A stretch of DNA of 64,000 nucleotides from Dyadobacter jiangsuensis (GTDB lineage: Bacteria > Bacteroidota > Bacteroidia > Cytophagales > Spirosomataceae). The DNA lies in assembly GCF_003014695.1 (NCBI RefSeq), contig NZ_PYAS01000007.1, positions 124,001-188,000 on the forward strand, written 5' to 3'. Below are positions 8,249 to 17,327 of this stretch, one piece after another. The notes beneath the pieces are model-generated. The model saw only the letters and a program-made list of their open reading frames with translations, was not told where the DNA came from and made no database searches. Position 1 is the first letter of the stretch. Each line of letters begins with the position of its first letter. A program made the translations under genes and the position numbers.

Positions 8249-9331
8249 ATGAAATACAGTCCCGTAAAACCGTACAATAACCTGCCTGATTTGCCGCCAA
8301 AAGGCAAGTTGGAAACGAAGGCTGTTTTCAAAAAGCTGATTTCGGCGAGCAGAGCTTTGTCGGAACTGAAAGGGGCTATTACCAACCTTCCGAACCCGCT
8401 GCTGTTTATCGATACCATCAATTTGCAGGAAGCCCAGGCGAGTTCGGCAATTGAAAATATCATTACCACCCAGGATGCGCTCTTTCAGGCATCTATCGTA
8501 GAGAAGAATATTGATGATGCCCCTACGAAAGAGGTAATTCATTATAAGGACGCATTATGGTACGGATTGGAAGAAATCCGGAAAAGACCAGTCCTAACGA
8601 CCAATCTGTTCATAGCCATTATGCAGATTATTAAGGAAAACCAGTCGGGCATACGAAATATCCCGGGCACGCAGCTAAAAAACCCTGCAAGCAGTCAGGT
8701 TATTTACACGCCGCCTGACAGCGAGGAAGTGATCCGGAAAAAGCTCGCAGCACTCGAAAACTTCATTAATATCGACGATGATCTGGACCCGCTTATCAAA
8801 CTGGCATTGATACATTACCAGTTCGAAGCCATTCACCCGTTCTTTGACGGCAATGGGCGAACCGGTAGGATTATTCTACTGCTTTACCTGAAACAGTGCG
8901 GCTTGCTCGACTTACCGGCACTCTATTTGAGCAGCTATATTTTGAAAAACAAGAATGCCTATTACCTCAACCTCCGCCATGTAACGGAAAAAGGCAACTG
9001 GGAAAACTGGATTCTTTACATGCTCGATATGATAGAGGTTACTTCACGCGAAAGCCGCAGCAGAATTGAGCACATTGCAGCCTTGATGAAGGAAATGGGC
9101 GAAGAAATTCAGAAAGCCCTGCCCAAAATTTACTCCAAAGACTTGCTTGAAGTGCTGTTCCGCTTGCCTTATACAAAAAGAAGCTCCCTGGAAGTGGCAG
9201 GACTTGGTAATATCAAGACAGCAGGAAATTACCTGAAAAGTCTGGAAGAAAAGAATTTCCTTCAAAGCGTGAATGTAGGAAAGGAAAAACTCTACTTAAA
9301 CTTCCGTCTGATGAATTTGCTGAAAAGCTAA
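8249..9331 (+). CDS. Fic-domain protein (class II, N-terminal inhibitory helix) with C-terminal winged helix
   Basis: This is a 360-residue Fic enzyme. Such proteins transfer AMP or other phosphate-containing groups from nucleotides onto target proteins. The complete active-site motif HPFFDGNGRTGR is at residues 196-207. The inhibitory motif (S/T)xxxE(G/N) occurs before it as SSAIEN (65-70), which defines a self-inhibited class II enzyme. N-terminal residues 15-55 match the Fic_N region. The last ~70 residues (LPYTKRSSLEVAGLGNIKTAG) look like a winged helix-turn-helix, so it may bind DNA, perhaps the repeats next to its own start. The target is unknown. Confidence 0.9.
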   Translation: MKYSPVKPYNNLPDLPPKGKLETKAVFKKLISASRALSELKGAITNLPNPLLFIDTINLQEAQASSAIENIITTQDALFQASIVEKNIDDAPTKEVIHYKDALWYGLEEIRKRPVLTTNLFIAIMQIIKENQSGIRNIPGTQLKNPASSQVIYTPPDSEEVIRKKLAALENFINIDDDLDPLIKLALIHYQFEAIHPFFDGNGRTGRIILLLYLKQCGLLDLPALYLSSYILKNKNAYYLNLRHVTEKGNWENWILYMLDMIEVTSRESRSRIEHIAALMKEMGEEIQKALPKIYSKDLLEVLFRLPYTKRSSLEVAGLGNIKTAGNYLKSLEEKNFLQSVNVGKEKLYLNFRLMNLLKS

Positions 9332-9443
9332 GAAACCGCTTGCACATTCAGCACGTGACCTCGCTCATTTAATTGTTTTCCCGAGCCGGACAGAATCTAG
9401 TTTGCGCGCAGCCTGTTGACCTGCAAACTAAACCTATCAAACC

Positions 9444-9863
9444 GTGGCAAGTGCTGCAACATTGAAATTACTGGCGCTCGAACGGCTGCGCGATGCAGAA
9501 TGCCTCATTGCAAACGGCCATGCCGGCGCGGCTTATTACATTGGTGGGTATGCAATTGAGCTGGCACTCAAAGCAATAGTTTGCAAAAAGCTAGACGTCG
9601 AAATGTTTGAAAGAGAGGCAGTGCCGCGGCATATTGCCAAGTCATTTATGATTCATGACCTCTCCGACCTTTTAATTCTATCTGGGCTGATGAACGATTT
9701 GGAAAACGCCTGTATAGAGGACTATGTCTTTCAGGTAAGCTGGACCCGAATAGCGATATGGTCGGAACAACGCAGATATGAGATAGGCTGTTCGGCTACA
9801 AAAGTCGAAGTATTTGTTATTTCTCTAAAAATTGTCATGCAATGGTTGCAACAGCATTGGTAG
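9444..9863 (+). CDS. HEPN-domain protein
   Basis: This 139-residue protein has the HEPN signature AAYYIGGYAIELALKAIVCK (about residues 29-48) and a later MIHDLSDLL segment. HEPN proteins are usually RNases or their inactive relatives and often form toxin modules with minimal nucleotidyltransferases. The conserved RxxxxxH RNase motif is not clearly present, though RHIAKSFMIH contains an Arg and a His in suitable order. The first possible start after an in-frame stop at 9429 is GTG 9444. The 3' end overlaps the next gene by 22 bases, pointing to translational coupling and a two-protein module. Confidence 0.7.
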   Translation: MASAATLKLLALERLRDAECLIANGHAGAAYYIGGYAIELALKAIVCKKLDVEMFEREAVPRHIAKSFMIHDLSDLLILSGLMNDLENACIEDYVFQVSWTRIAIWSEQRRYEIGCSATKVEVFVISLKIVMQWLQQHW

Positions 9864-10204
9864 AAACACTGCAAAAAGTGTTTCGGGAAGCAAAAAAAGA
9901 CGGTCTGATCATAGATGCAATCGGCTTGGCACCCGCCTTTCACGGAATGGTAAAAGACAGCTACGTGCTGGGTGTCAGTGCGCCATCACTCTCGGAAGTA
10001 CATGAGTATGAAAGTATGGAAATCATCCTAAAATTACTGTGGCAACGTGTAACACCAGAACAACGAAGGATGATAAACCGGGTCAGGGTATTTAATAATG
10101 TAGAAGACCTAGATGACCATAAATACAACGATTTTGCAGATTACCCATACGAAGGTTACGTCGGCATTCAACGAAAATTGCCTCAGCTGTATCCGGTCGA
10201 ATAA
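9842..10204 (+). CDS. Unknown partner of the HEPN protein
   Basis: This is a 120-residue protein that starts inside the last codons of the HEPN gene. No family was recognised. By position it occupies the slot where HEPN proteins usually have a nucleotidyltransferase antitoxin, but the GSxxxGxxSDxD motif is absent. The middle (VLGVSAPSLSEVHEYESMEII) could be a degenerate remnant. It is acidic at the end (DDHKYNDFADYPYEG). It may be the antidote to the HEPN protein or a co-effector. Confidence 0.5.
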   Translation: MVATALVETLQKVFREAKKDGLIIDAIGLAPAFHGMVKDSYVLGVSAPSLSEVHEYESMEIILKLLWQRVTPEQRRMINRVRVFNNVEDLDDHKYNDFADYPYEGYVGIQRKLPQLYPVE

Positions 10205-10280
10205 AACGCTCCCAAACGAGGGCGCTTTTTGGCATTTTCCGCCCTCGTCTGCGTAATGAAGGTAATTTTCGCCCTCGTTA
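10204..10280. repeat. Right-hand AACGAGGGCG repeats and likely terminator of the HEPN pair
   Basis: The core AACGAGGGCG occurs directly at 10215-10224 followed by CTTTTT, and in inverted orientation at about 10241-10248 (shortened) and 10270-10279. The last inverted copy also carries a TTACCTTC-like tail on its opposite strand, as the left copies do. The first copy can pair with AAAACGCTC just before it to give a bulged hairpin followed by T's, a plausible terminator for the HEPN pair. The outermost inverted copy overlaps the stop codon of the convergent sulfatase. Confidence 0.55.
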
Positions 10281-11651
10281 TTTTACCTCCTTTTTTAGCA
10301 CCTCATACCGCTTCCGTAGCTTTTCCAGTGTGGGTTTTTCCGAAGGCCGCTTCGCCAGGTTCACCGTCTCATGCGGATCTTTAACTGTATCATAAAGCTC
10401 CTCATACCCGTGCTCGGTGTAATGCATATATTTCAAATCACCGCTTACAACGCCTTCCACCTTTGGCAATCGCGGACTGCCCAGGTAGGTATGTTCATAG
10501 AAAAAGTCCTTACGGGCTGGCAGCTTCTTTTGCTCGGCTGCGAGGAGGTCGTAACCCTGGATTGCGGATGGCACGCGTACTCCCGCGAACGAAAGAATGG
10601 TAGGCGCAATGTCTATATTCAATGCAAGCTGCGAAGAAGATTTGCCTTGGAGACTCTTGGGCAATGCGCCGCCGGAAATGATCAGAGGTACGCGGATGGA
10701 TTCTTCAAAACCAAACCATTTACCCTCCAAACCATGCTCTCCCAGTGAAAAACCATTGTCCCCCATGAAAATAATGATCGTGTTCTGATCGATTTTCAGG
10801 TTTTTGAGCCGCGCTACCATATTTCCCACAACCTCGTCGACACCGCTGATGAGCCGGTAGTAGTCACGTGTGGTTTGCTGGCGGAGTACGGGCGTCGAAA
10901 GCAACGGCTTCCACCGGTCGCGGCCGATATTCTGGTCGGTGCGGAAGAATGCGGGGAGGCTGTCCCAGTATTGCGGGGCGGCGGTGACCGGGTCAGGGAT
11001 TGTTACGTTTTCATACAAAGGTTTAAAACGCTCCTGAACAGGATATTGAGGCGGATTACCATCGAGTTCGTGCGGTGCTTTGAAGCTCACGGAAAGACAA
11101 AAAGGAGCCTCTCTACCTGCAAAACGTTCGAGAAATTGCGCAATATCCTTACCCACGCTGTCGGTGTGGTGAATGGTACGCCCGCTCGCATTGACCAGCT
11201 CATACTGCGGCTGGCCTTCCTTTTTGGCTGCCCAGTAATCAAACAGCGTGTCGGGCTGGTTCTTCACGCCGATCCCGAATTTCCCGACAAAACCGATCTT
11301 GTAACCTGCCTTTTTCAGCAATGCCGGATAGGTTTGCGCGAGGGCCTCTGGTTTGAAATCAGTACCAAAATCGTTGATCCCGTGCCTAGACATGTATTGC
11401 CCGCTCAGCAAACTGGCCCGGCTCACCATGCATATCGCCGTGGTGACATGCGCATTCCGGAACAGGATGCCCCGCTTCGCCAGTGCATCGAGGTGCGGGG
11501 TTTGGATGATCTTGTTTCCCATAGCACCGAGCGCATCCCAGCGGTGGTCGTCGGTGAGGAGGAAGATAATATTCGGCCTTTTAGGCTGCTGCGCGAGTGC
11601 TGTGAAGGTACACGCAAGCGCCAGCGTGATGATCATCAATGTCTTTTGCAT
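10278..11651 (-). CDS. Sulfatase 1 (family S1), with unusual active-site variants
   Basis: Family S1 sulfatases hydrolyse sulfate esters using a formylglycine made from a Cys in C-x-P/A-x-R. This 457-residue, signal-peptide-bearing protein has the fold's metal motifs TDDHRWDALG and MGDNG, but its nucleophile motif is C74-M-V-S-R, with Val at the usual Pro/Ala position. The usual GKWH is GKFGIG. It may still be active, since S1 subgroups vary at these positions, but the substrate class is likely different from its neighbours. It is the last gene of the leftward sulfatase operon, two bases after sulfatase 2. Its stop codon lies in the Fic-cassette repeat. Confidence 0.85.
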   Translation of the reverse strand: MQKTLMIITLALACTFTALAQQPKRPNIIFLLTDDHRWDALGAMGNKIIQTPHLDALAKRGILFRNAHVTTAICMVSRASLLSGQYMSRHGINDFGTDFKPEALAQTYPALLKKAGYKIGFVGKFGIGVKNQPDTLFDYWAAKKEGQPQYELVNASGRTIHHTDSVGKDIAQFLERFAGREAPFCLSVSFKAPHELDGNPPQYPVQERFKPLYENVTIPDPVTAAPQYWDSLPAFFRTDQNIGRDRWKPLLSTPVLRQQTTRDYYRLISGVDEVVGNMVARLKNLKIDQNTIIIFMGDNGFSLGEHGLEGKWFGFEESIRVPLIISGGALPKSLQGKSSSQLALNIDIAPTILSFAGVRVPSAIQGYDLLAAEQKKLPARKDFFYEHTYLGSPRLPKVEGVVSGDLKYMHYTEHGYEELYDTVKDPHETVNLAKRPSEKPTLEKLRKRYEVLKKEVK

Positions 11652-11653
11652 AT

Positions 11654-13120
11654 TTATAAACCGCTCACGCGAAGACTATCCTTGCCGTCGTACCGGTAAT
11701 TCCATTGCCGCATGTATTCGTCAGCCGTAAGGAATTGATCCTTCGCGTCCGCCAATTTCGCCCGGAGCGCTTTTTCGAGTTTAGCCTGCACCTTCGCGTA
11801 TGCAGGCGAGCCTATGAGATTTTTCAGCTGATAAGGATCTTTTGCATTATCATACAAAAGCCACGGCCCCTTCAAATCTCTCACATAGGTGTATTGTTTT
11901 GTGCGAATACCCCGATACTCCTTGCCCCCATTCAGGAAATTGTTTTCATGAAACGGCACAGGTACCTGGATCAGCGCTGCTTCATTGCCGGTCGGTTTTT
12001 GTTTACCGGCCAGGATAGCGGCGTAGTTGGTACCCTCAACGCTTCCAGGAATTTTTATATTAGTGATTCCCAGCAAAGTAGGCAGTATATCAACATTCGA
12101 AAAAGGCAATGCAAGCTCCTTCTTTGTATTTCCAAAACCAGCAGGATAATGCACCAGCAGCGGCACCAACACCGATTCATCCCAGGGCTTCTGCTTCCTC
12201 ACTTTACCTTGTGAATAAAGCATATCACCATGGTCGGAAGTAAAAAGCAGGATCGTATTCTCTTCAATACCAGCCTTTTTTAATGCATTTAAAAGATCGC
12301 CGGCCGCTTTGTCGAGGGCGGTGCAATGCGCATAATAACCTGCCAGGTCTTTCCGGGCTTTGGCTTGCAGCGAATCCGGCACGTTCGGGCGAAGTTTCAG
12401 CCTCGCAGGATCGTACATTTTGCGGTACTCCTCGGGTGCGGTCTGGTAAGGGTCATGCGGCGGCCCCCAGGACAATACGAGCAGGAACGGGTTACCTTTA
12501 TTTCTGTCGATGAAACGGATGGCACTGTCCGTTTGCGAAAAGGCATCGTAGCCCGGCCATTCGTGGCGCACATCATTTTCATCGAAATAAAATGAGCTGT
12601 TGTAATCGTGGGTCACTTCCCGGGCTTTCCAGTAATCAAAACCTTGTCGACGGTCCCGCGGGACGGCGCGGTTACGGGCCGCGAATTGCTTTTCATAGTT
12701 GGCTTGTCCGTTGATATGCCATTTGCCAATGTAGCCGGTTGCATAACCTGCCTCTTTGTAAATCTCCGCCATGGTGAGCGCTTCATTCCGCAAAGGGCGA
12801 TCGTTGTAAAAAACGCCGTGCGTAAGCGGGTACTGGCCCGTGAGCAGGCTCGCACGCGCGGGGCTGCATACCGGCATCACCGACACCGCGGTCGTAAACA
12901 CCACACTTCGCTGCGCCAGTTTGTCGAGATTCGGCGTTTTCACGTCCGGATTACCGGCATACCCGAGCGACTGCGCATTCCATTGGTCGGCAAGCACAAT
13001 CACGATGTTGGGCTTGCGTGGCGGAAGAGGGCTGTCGACTTTCCACACAAAACCGGTTGCCATCGCCAGCACAATGCCAACGACCGACAACCGGATCACA
13101 TACTGATATTTTGAAATCAT
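11654..13120 (-). CDS. Sulfatase 2 (family S1)
   Basis: This 488-residue enzyme has the nucleophile motif C85-S-P-A-R, metal-binding LADQWNAQSLG (Asp-Gln, not Asp-Asp, at the N-terminal site), GKWHINGQ and TSDHGDML. The DQW and DHG variants are seen in choline-sulfatase-like and some glycan sulfatases. The N-terminus has one hydrophobic segment (about residues 9-25) without a clear signal-peptidase site, so it may be membrane-anchored in the periplasm. It overlaps the sulfatase 3 stop codon by four bases, indicating translational coupling. Confidence 0.9.
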   Translation of the reverse strand: MISKYQYVIRLSVVGIVLAMATGFVWKVDSPLPPRKPNIVIVLADQWNAQSLGYAGNPDVKTPNLDKLAQRSVVFTTAVSVMPVCSPARASLLTGQYPLTHGVFYNDRPLRNEALTMAEIYKEAGYATGYIGKWHINGQANYEKQFAARNRAVPRDRRQGFDYWKAREVTHDYNSSFYFDENDVRHEWPGYDAFSQTDSAIRFIDRNKGNPFLLVLSWGPPHDPYQTAPEEYRKMYDPARLKLRPNVPDSLQAKARKDLAGYYAHCTALDKAAGDLLNALKKAGIEENTILLFTSDHGDMLYSQGKVRKQKPWDESVLVPLLVHYPAGFGNTKKELALPFSNVDILPTLLGITNIKIPGSVEGTNYAAILAGKQKPTGNEAALIQVPVPFHENNFLNGGKEYRGIRTKQYTYVRDLKGPWLLYDNAKDPYQLKNLIGSPAYAKVQAKLEKALRAKLADAKDQFLTADEYMRQWNYRYDGKDSLRVSGL

Positions 13121-14547
13121 TTCCCTGTTTCTTGCTCCGCTTCCGGGTAACCTTTTTTCAGCAAAACAGCCAGCTCATTGACCGTAATCACGAAATTCTT
13201 ATCCTTCGCCAGGTTTCTAAACTCTCCCGGATCCTTCTGGTGATCGTACAATTCCACACCGGCTTTCCCTCCGTCCCATTCGGTGTAGCGGAAACGCTCG
13301 GTGCGTATGCTGCGACCGAAAATCTGACCTCGTCGCACCTGGGTGTAAGCCGGCTTGTTCCAGGGGGCAGCCGGATTTTTCAGTAACGGCGTCAGGCTTT
13401 TGCCTTGCAGGTTCTGCTTCGGATCGAGCCCGCAGAGCTCGGCCAGCGTCGGATAAATATCGACCAGCTCCACAGTCCGCCCCGATGCTTTTCCCTTTGT
13501 ACCTCCCGGAACCGAGATGATGAGTGGCACACGTGCCGAGTTTTCAAAAAGGCTTTGCTTCATCCACTGCCCGTGCTGGCCCACATTGTAACCGTGGTCG
13601 CTCCAAAGCACGATGATGGTCTTATCGGCGAGTTTCAGTTTATCGACGGCGTCGATCAGCCTACCTACCTGCGCGTCCATGAAGGTGATCGTCGCGTAAT
13701 AGGCCCGCAATGCCTCCCGGCGCTTGGCCTCGTCCAGGCCCCAGTGCGGCGGTTTGGTAAACAATGCTGCTTCGGGAACGTCGTCGAGGTCGTTCGGGAC
13801 CTCTTTGGGGAGCGGTACCTGGTCTACCGGGTACATATCAAAGTATTTCTGAGGCGCCACGTAAGGGGTATGCGGTCGGAAAAAGCCCACCGCCAGGAAA
13901 AACGGCTCATTCTTTTTCTCGTTCATAATCTTGATGGCCTCGCTGGCGATCATCCCGTCGGTTTGCTCCTCGTCCGTACCCTCCGTCGCGCGCCACGCCA
14001 ATGCGCTTCCCAGCCCACGATCCGGTGTGAGGTTTTTGATCAGCGGTTCCTCGGTCTTGTCGCGTCCTTTGGGATTCACACGGTAATTCCACGAATCCGG
14101 ATCGTCCAGTCCATCGGTACCAATCTGCCCCGGCACGCCGTAATGGTATATTTTGCCTACCCGGGCGCTGTAATAATCATTATTTTTGAAAAGCTGCGGC
14201 AGCGTAACGATATCCGGCAGGTTTTTGCGGAAATGCGTCTGCAACTCGTATATCTTCGTCACATCCGGCCGCTGGCCCGTGAGCAGCGACGAGCGGCTGG
14301 GGCTGCAAAGCGGAAACTGCGTATAAGCCTTATCGAACCGAACGCCGCGTTTGGCCAGACGGTCGATATTCGGGGATTTTACAAATGTGTTTCCGTACGT
14401 ACCCAGGTCATTGTTCAGGTCGTCGACCGCGATGAACAGGACGTTATACTTCGGCTTGGCCTTGTCGTCGCCATCCGCGGCAACTGATGCAGCAAAGGGA
14501 CTCAATGAAAGCGCCGCCAGCGCCAGCAATGCATATTTTTTCATCAT
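13117..14547 (-). CDS. Sulfatase 3, iduronate-2-sulfatase-like
   Basis: This is a 476-residue secreted enzyme with a signal peptide cut near SVAA. The motif is C81-S-P-S-R, with N-terminal metals in AVDDLNNDLG and C-terminal WSDHGYNVGQHGQW. GKIYHYG replaces GKWH, as in iduronate-2-sulfatases, and VTKIYELQTHFRKNLPD is also typical of that group. The similarity defines the fold subgroup, not the substrate. It is a close paralogue of sulfatase 4, 15 bases upstream, and the pair may come from an old tandem duplication. Confidence 0.9.
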   Translation of the reverse strand: MMKKYALLALAALSLSPFAASVAADGDDKAKPKYNVLFIAVDDLNNDLGTYGNTFVKSPNIDRLAKRGVRFDKAYTQFPLCSPSRSSLLTGQRPDVTKIYELQTHFRKNLPDIVTLPQLFKNNDYYSARVGKIYHYGVPGQIGTDGLDDPDSWNYRVNPKGRDKTEEPLIKNLTPDRGLGSALAWRATEGTDEEQTDGMIASEAIKIMNEKKNEPFFLAVGFFRPHTPYVAPQKYFDMYPVDQVPLPKEVPNDLDDVPEAALFTKPPHWGLDEAKRREALRAYYATITFMDAQVGRLIDAVDKLKLADKTIIVLWSDHGYNVGQHGQWMKQSLFENSARVPLIISVPGGTKGKASGRTVELVDIYPTLAELCGLDPKQNLQGKSLTPLLKNPAAPWNKPAYTQVRRGQIFGRSIRTERFRYTEWDGGKAGVELYDHQKDPGEFRNLAKDKNFVITVNELAVLLKKGYPEAEQETGK

Positions 14548-14562
14548 AGCTTATGGTTTGAA

Positions 14563-15954
14563 TTATTCCTTACCCTCTTTCACCGTCGGGGCGTCCTTTG
14601 CATCGGTTTGGGGCAAAGACTTTGCCAACTCTGCCTTCACCGACCCATATTTAGCATCAGCCGCCAAATTCTTCCATTCCTGCGGGTCGGTATCATGGTC
14701 GTAAAGCTCCTCCGATCCGTCGTTGTAGCGGATGTAGCGGTATTTTTCAGAACGTACGGCGTGATTGCCCAACCCATGCGTCGTAACGGAAGGGTGGTTC
14801 CATGCCGCCGCGGGATTTTTCAGCAACGGTACAATGCTGTTGCCTTCTACCCCTTTCTTCACAGGTAATTTACACAATTCGGTGAGCGTCGGGTAGATAT
14901 CCATCAGGTTAACAGTCCGTTCGGAAACGCCATTGGTTTTCGACAAACCCGGCGCGTACACAATGAACGGCACGCGCGAAGCCTCTTCCCACAATGCAAA
15001 CTTCCGCCAATGCTCCTTCTCACCCAGGTGCCAGCCATGATCGCCGAAGAAAACGATCACCGTATTTTGGGCATACGCACTTTTCTCCAAGGCATCCAGC
15101 AGGCGACCGATCTGCCCGTCGGCAAACGTAATGCTTGCCAGATAGCCCTGTACGGCTTTTTCCCATTGCTTATGCTCGACGATGAACCGGTGGTCACCCT
15201 TCGGCTTGGCGATTTTCACGCCGGCATCCGGCACATCCTGCAAATCGTTGGCAATCGTTTTCGGCAGTTTAATATCGGATAAGGGATATTGGTCAAAATA
15301 CTTTTGCGGGACATACCATGGCAAATGCGGCCGCGTAAAACCAACCGCCAGAAAGAACGGCTTGTCATGTTTGTCATTCAGAAAACCAATTCCCTCATTC
15401 ACCACCTTATAGTCACCCATATCTTCATCCTGCACATTCACGGGGCTCCAGTCGAAATGCGCGAAGCCGTTAACCGGCGCCTTCGGCGGCTCGGGAGATT
15501 TCGGAATATCGAAATAGGAAGGCCATGAAGCCTTGTCGTTGAATGCATTATGGAAAATCTTGCCGGCGCCTTTTACTTCATACCCATTGGCTGTAAAATA
15601 CTGTGGAATTGTTACCGCATCCTTCAAAACCGGCCGCCAGGGCTGGTTATTATGGTATACTCCCGAGCTCGACGGCCTCACTCCCGTGAGCAGGCTCGCA
15701 CGCGACGGGTTACACGCAGGCGCGGAGCAATAAGCCTTTTTAAACACAACACCTTTCTTCGCCAGCTTGTCGATATTCGGCGTTTGAATACCCGGATACC
15801 CGCCAAACGGCCCGATCCAGTCATTCATGTCGTCGACGGCAATGAAGAGGACGTTGTATTTTGCGTTTTGAGCGATTGCGTCTAGGCCAGGTAACACCGC
15901 CAAGGCCAGCAGCCATATTATTCTTTTCAATTTCCCGATCATGTTAATCATCAT
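14563..15954 (-). CDS. Sulfatase 4, iduronate-2-sulfatase-like
   Basis: This is a 463-residue protein. The first codons encode MMINMIGKLKRIIWLLALAV; an internal Met 5 is an alternative start. The signal peptide is cut near AIAQ. The motif is C81-N-P-S-R, with AVDDMNDWIG, GKIFHNAF and FGDHGWHLGEKEHW. The GVYHNNQPWR segment and the DHGW loop place it with iduronate-sulfatase-like S1 enzymes, like sulfatase 3. It lies eight bases after sulfatase 5 within the operon. Confidence 0.9.
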   Translation of the reverse strand: MMINMIGKLKRIIWLLALAVLPGLDAIAQNAKYNVLFIAVDDMNDWIGPFGGYPGIQTPNIDKLAKKGVVFKKAYCSAPACNPSRASLLTGVRPSSSGVYHNNQPWRPVLKDAVTIPQYFTANGYEVKGAGKIFHNAFNDKASWPSYFDIPKSPEPPKAPVNGFAHFDWSPVNVQDEDMGDYKVVNEGIGFLNDKHDKPFFLAVGFTRPHLPWYVPQKYFDQYPLSDIKLPKTIANDLQDVPDAGVKIAKPKGDHRFIVEHKQWEKAVQGYLASITFADGQIGRLLDALEKSAYAQNTVIVFFGDHGWHLGEKEHWRKFALWEEASRVPFIVYAPGLSKTNGVSERTVNLMDIYPTLTELCKLPVKKGVEGNSIVPLLKNPAAAWNHPSVTTHGLGNHAVRSEKYRYIRYNDGSEELYDHDTDPQEWKNLAADAKYGSVKAELAKSLPQTDAKDAPTVKEGKE

Positions 15955-15962
15955 AAAATATA

Positions 15963-17327
15963 TTAATCCCCTTTCTCCGCAAATGCGGGATCCGGTTCCA
16001 AACCGGGCAAAATAACCTTTGCTACACCCGGGTCACCGAATTTCCAGGCCGGCAGTTTATCCATTTCGTTCTGAAATACCTTTCTGATTTTCTCGCCTTC
16101 CGTGCCCGCTTTACCCAATGCAATCGGGCTTTTCTCTTCGATATCCTTTTGCAAATCGTAAAAACGGCCGTCGGAATAGAGCTTGTAATGGCGGTCCCTG
16201 AAAAAACGGGCGGATTGCCTGTTGGCGGCTTCGGAATGGATCGGCTGGTAATGCGAGAAAATCCACTTTCTCGGCGTACCTTTTTCGCCTTTGATCTGCG
16301 GGAGAATACTGATACCGTCGGTACTCCATCCGACAGGAACCTTCACATTCGCGGCCTGCGCGATGGTCGGGAGGATATCCGTAAAATCGACGAGATCGTT
16401 CGTTTCGTGGGTTTTGTAGCGCCCGGTACCCCAGTTGACGATCAACGGCACATGATGGCCGCGATCGATTGTCAGTCCTTTGCCGCCTTGGAGCTTGCTG
16501 CCGTCTTTCAGTTGCGTCACAATCGGTCTGCCGGTGCCATTGTCGCCGGTGAAGATGATGATCGTGTTCTCGTAAAGCCCGAGGTCTTTCAGCTTCTGCA
16601 CAATCTTGCCGACGTTTTTATCCAGGTAAGAAACCATATCCCTGAAATTGGCCGTATCTTTTTTGAAACGCCCTTCCACGTCCGATTTCCAGCTTTTGCT
16701 GTCCGGGGTAGGCAGAAAAGGATCGTGCACGAGCGCCATCGGGAAATAGGCGAGAAACTTGCAGTCCTTGTTTTTTTCGATGAAGTCGAGCATGTAATCC
16801 GTGAAAATGTCCGGTCCGTAATCGCCGGCGTCCGTTTTCAGGATTTCCCCATCGCGGTCGATGAGCGGCTTGGCGTAACGCTCACCCTCGCGGCGGGGCT
16901 TACTGAGCTGCCACAGGCAATACTGGTCAAAACCAAAGTGTTTCGGCAGCTTCTGGTTGGCGCCGAGCTGCCATTTGCCGGCAATGGCGGTGGTATAACC
17001 GGCTTCCTTCGCCAAATGCGCGAAAGTCTTCTGGTCCTGGTTCAGAAACCCGAACTCAGAGTAATTCTTATAGTTATACTTCCCGGTCATGATCTGCACG
17101 CGCGAGGGCGTACAAAGCGGTTGCGAAAAGCCGTAGTTGAATTTCAAACCCTCTTTCGCAAGTTGATCAATATTCGGCGTCTGGTAGGTGCTTCCATAGG
17201 TTCCAATGCATTCCTTGCCCATATCATCGGCCAGGATCAGCACGATGTTGGGCGTTTGCTTCTGCGCCAGCGCCGGTACGATTGCGAGGATCGCCAGCAG
17301 CAGGGTCAGGTATTTTCTTGTGGTCAT
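15963..17327 (-). CDS. Sulfatase 5 (family S1)
   Basis: This 454-residue secreted enzyme (signal cut near ALAQ) has C72-T-P-S-R, LADDMGKECIG, GKWQLGAN and TGDNGTGRP. GKWQ, not GKWH, is shared with sulfatase 8. Its start codon lies inside the small 10-bp-phased repeat that fills the gap to sulfatase 6: on the coding strand CTGACC-ATAT-ATG, and the first codons (Met-Thr-Thr) continue the repeat as ATGACCACA. The second susD gene has the same CTGACC-ATAT-ATG arrangement. Confidence 0.9.
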   Translation of the reverse strand: MTTRKYLTLLLAILAIVPALAQKQTPNIVLILADDMGKECIGTYGSTYQTPNIDQLAKEGLKFNYGFSQPLCTPSRVQIMTGKYNYKNYSEFGFLNQDQKTFAHLAKEAGYTTAIAGKWQLGANQKLPKHFGFDQYCLWQLSKPRREGERYAKPLIDRDGEILKTDAGDYGPDIFTDYMLDFIEKNKDCKFLAYFPMALVHDPFLPTPDSKSWKSDVEGRFKKDTANFRDMVSYLDKNVGKIVQKLKDLGLYENTIIIFTGDNGTGRPIVTQLKDGSKLQGGKGLTIDRGHHVPLIVNWGTGRYKTHETNDLVDFTDILPTIAQAANVKVPVGWSTDGISILPQIKGEKGTPRKWIFSHYQPIHSEAANRQSARFFRDRHYKLYSDGRFYDLQKDIEEKSPIALGKAGTEGEKIRKVFQNEMDKLPAWKFGDPGVAKVILPGLEPDPAFAEKGD

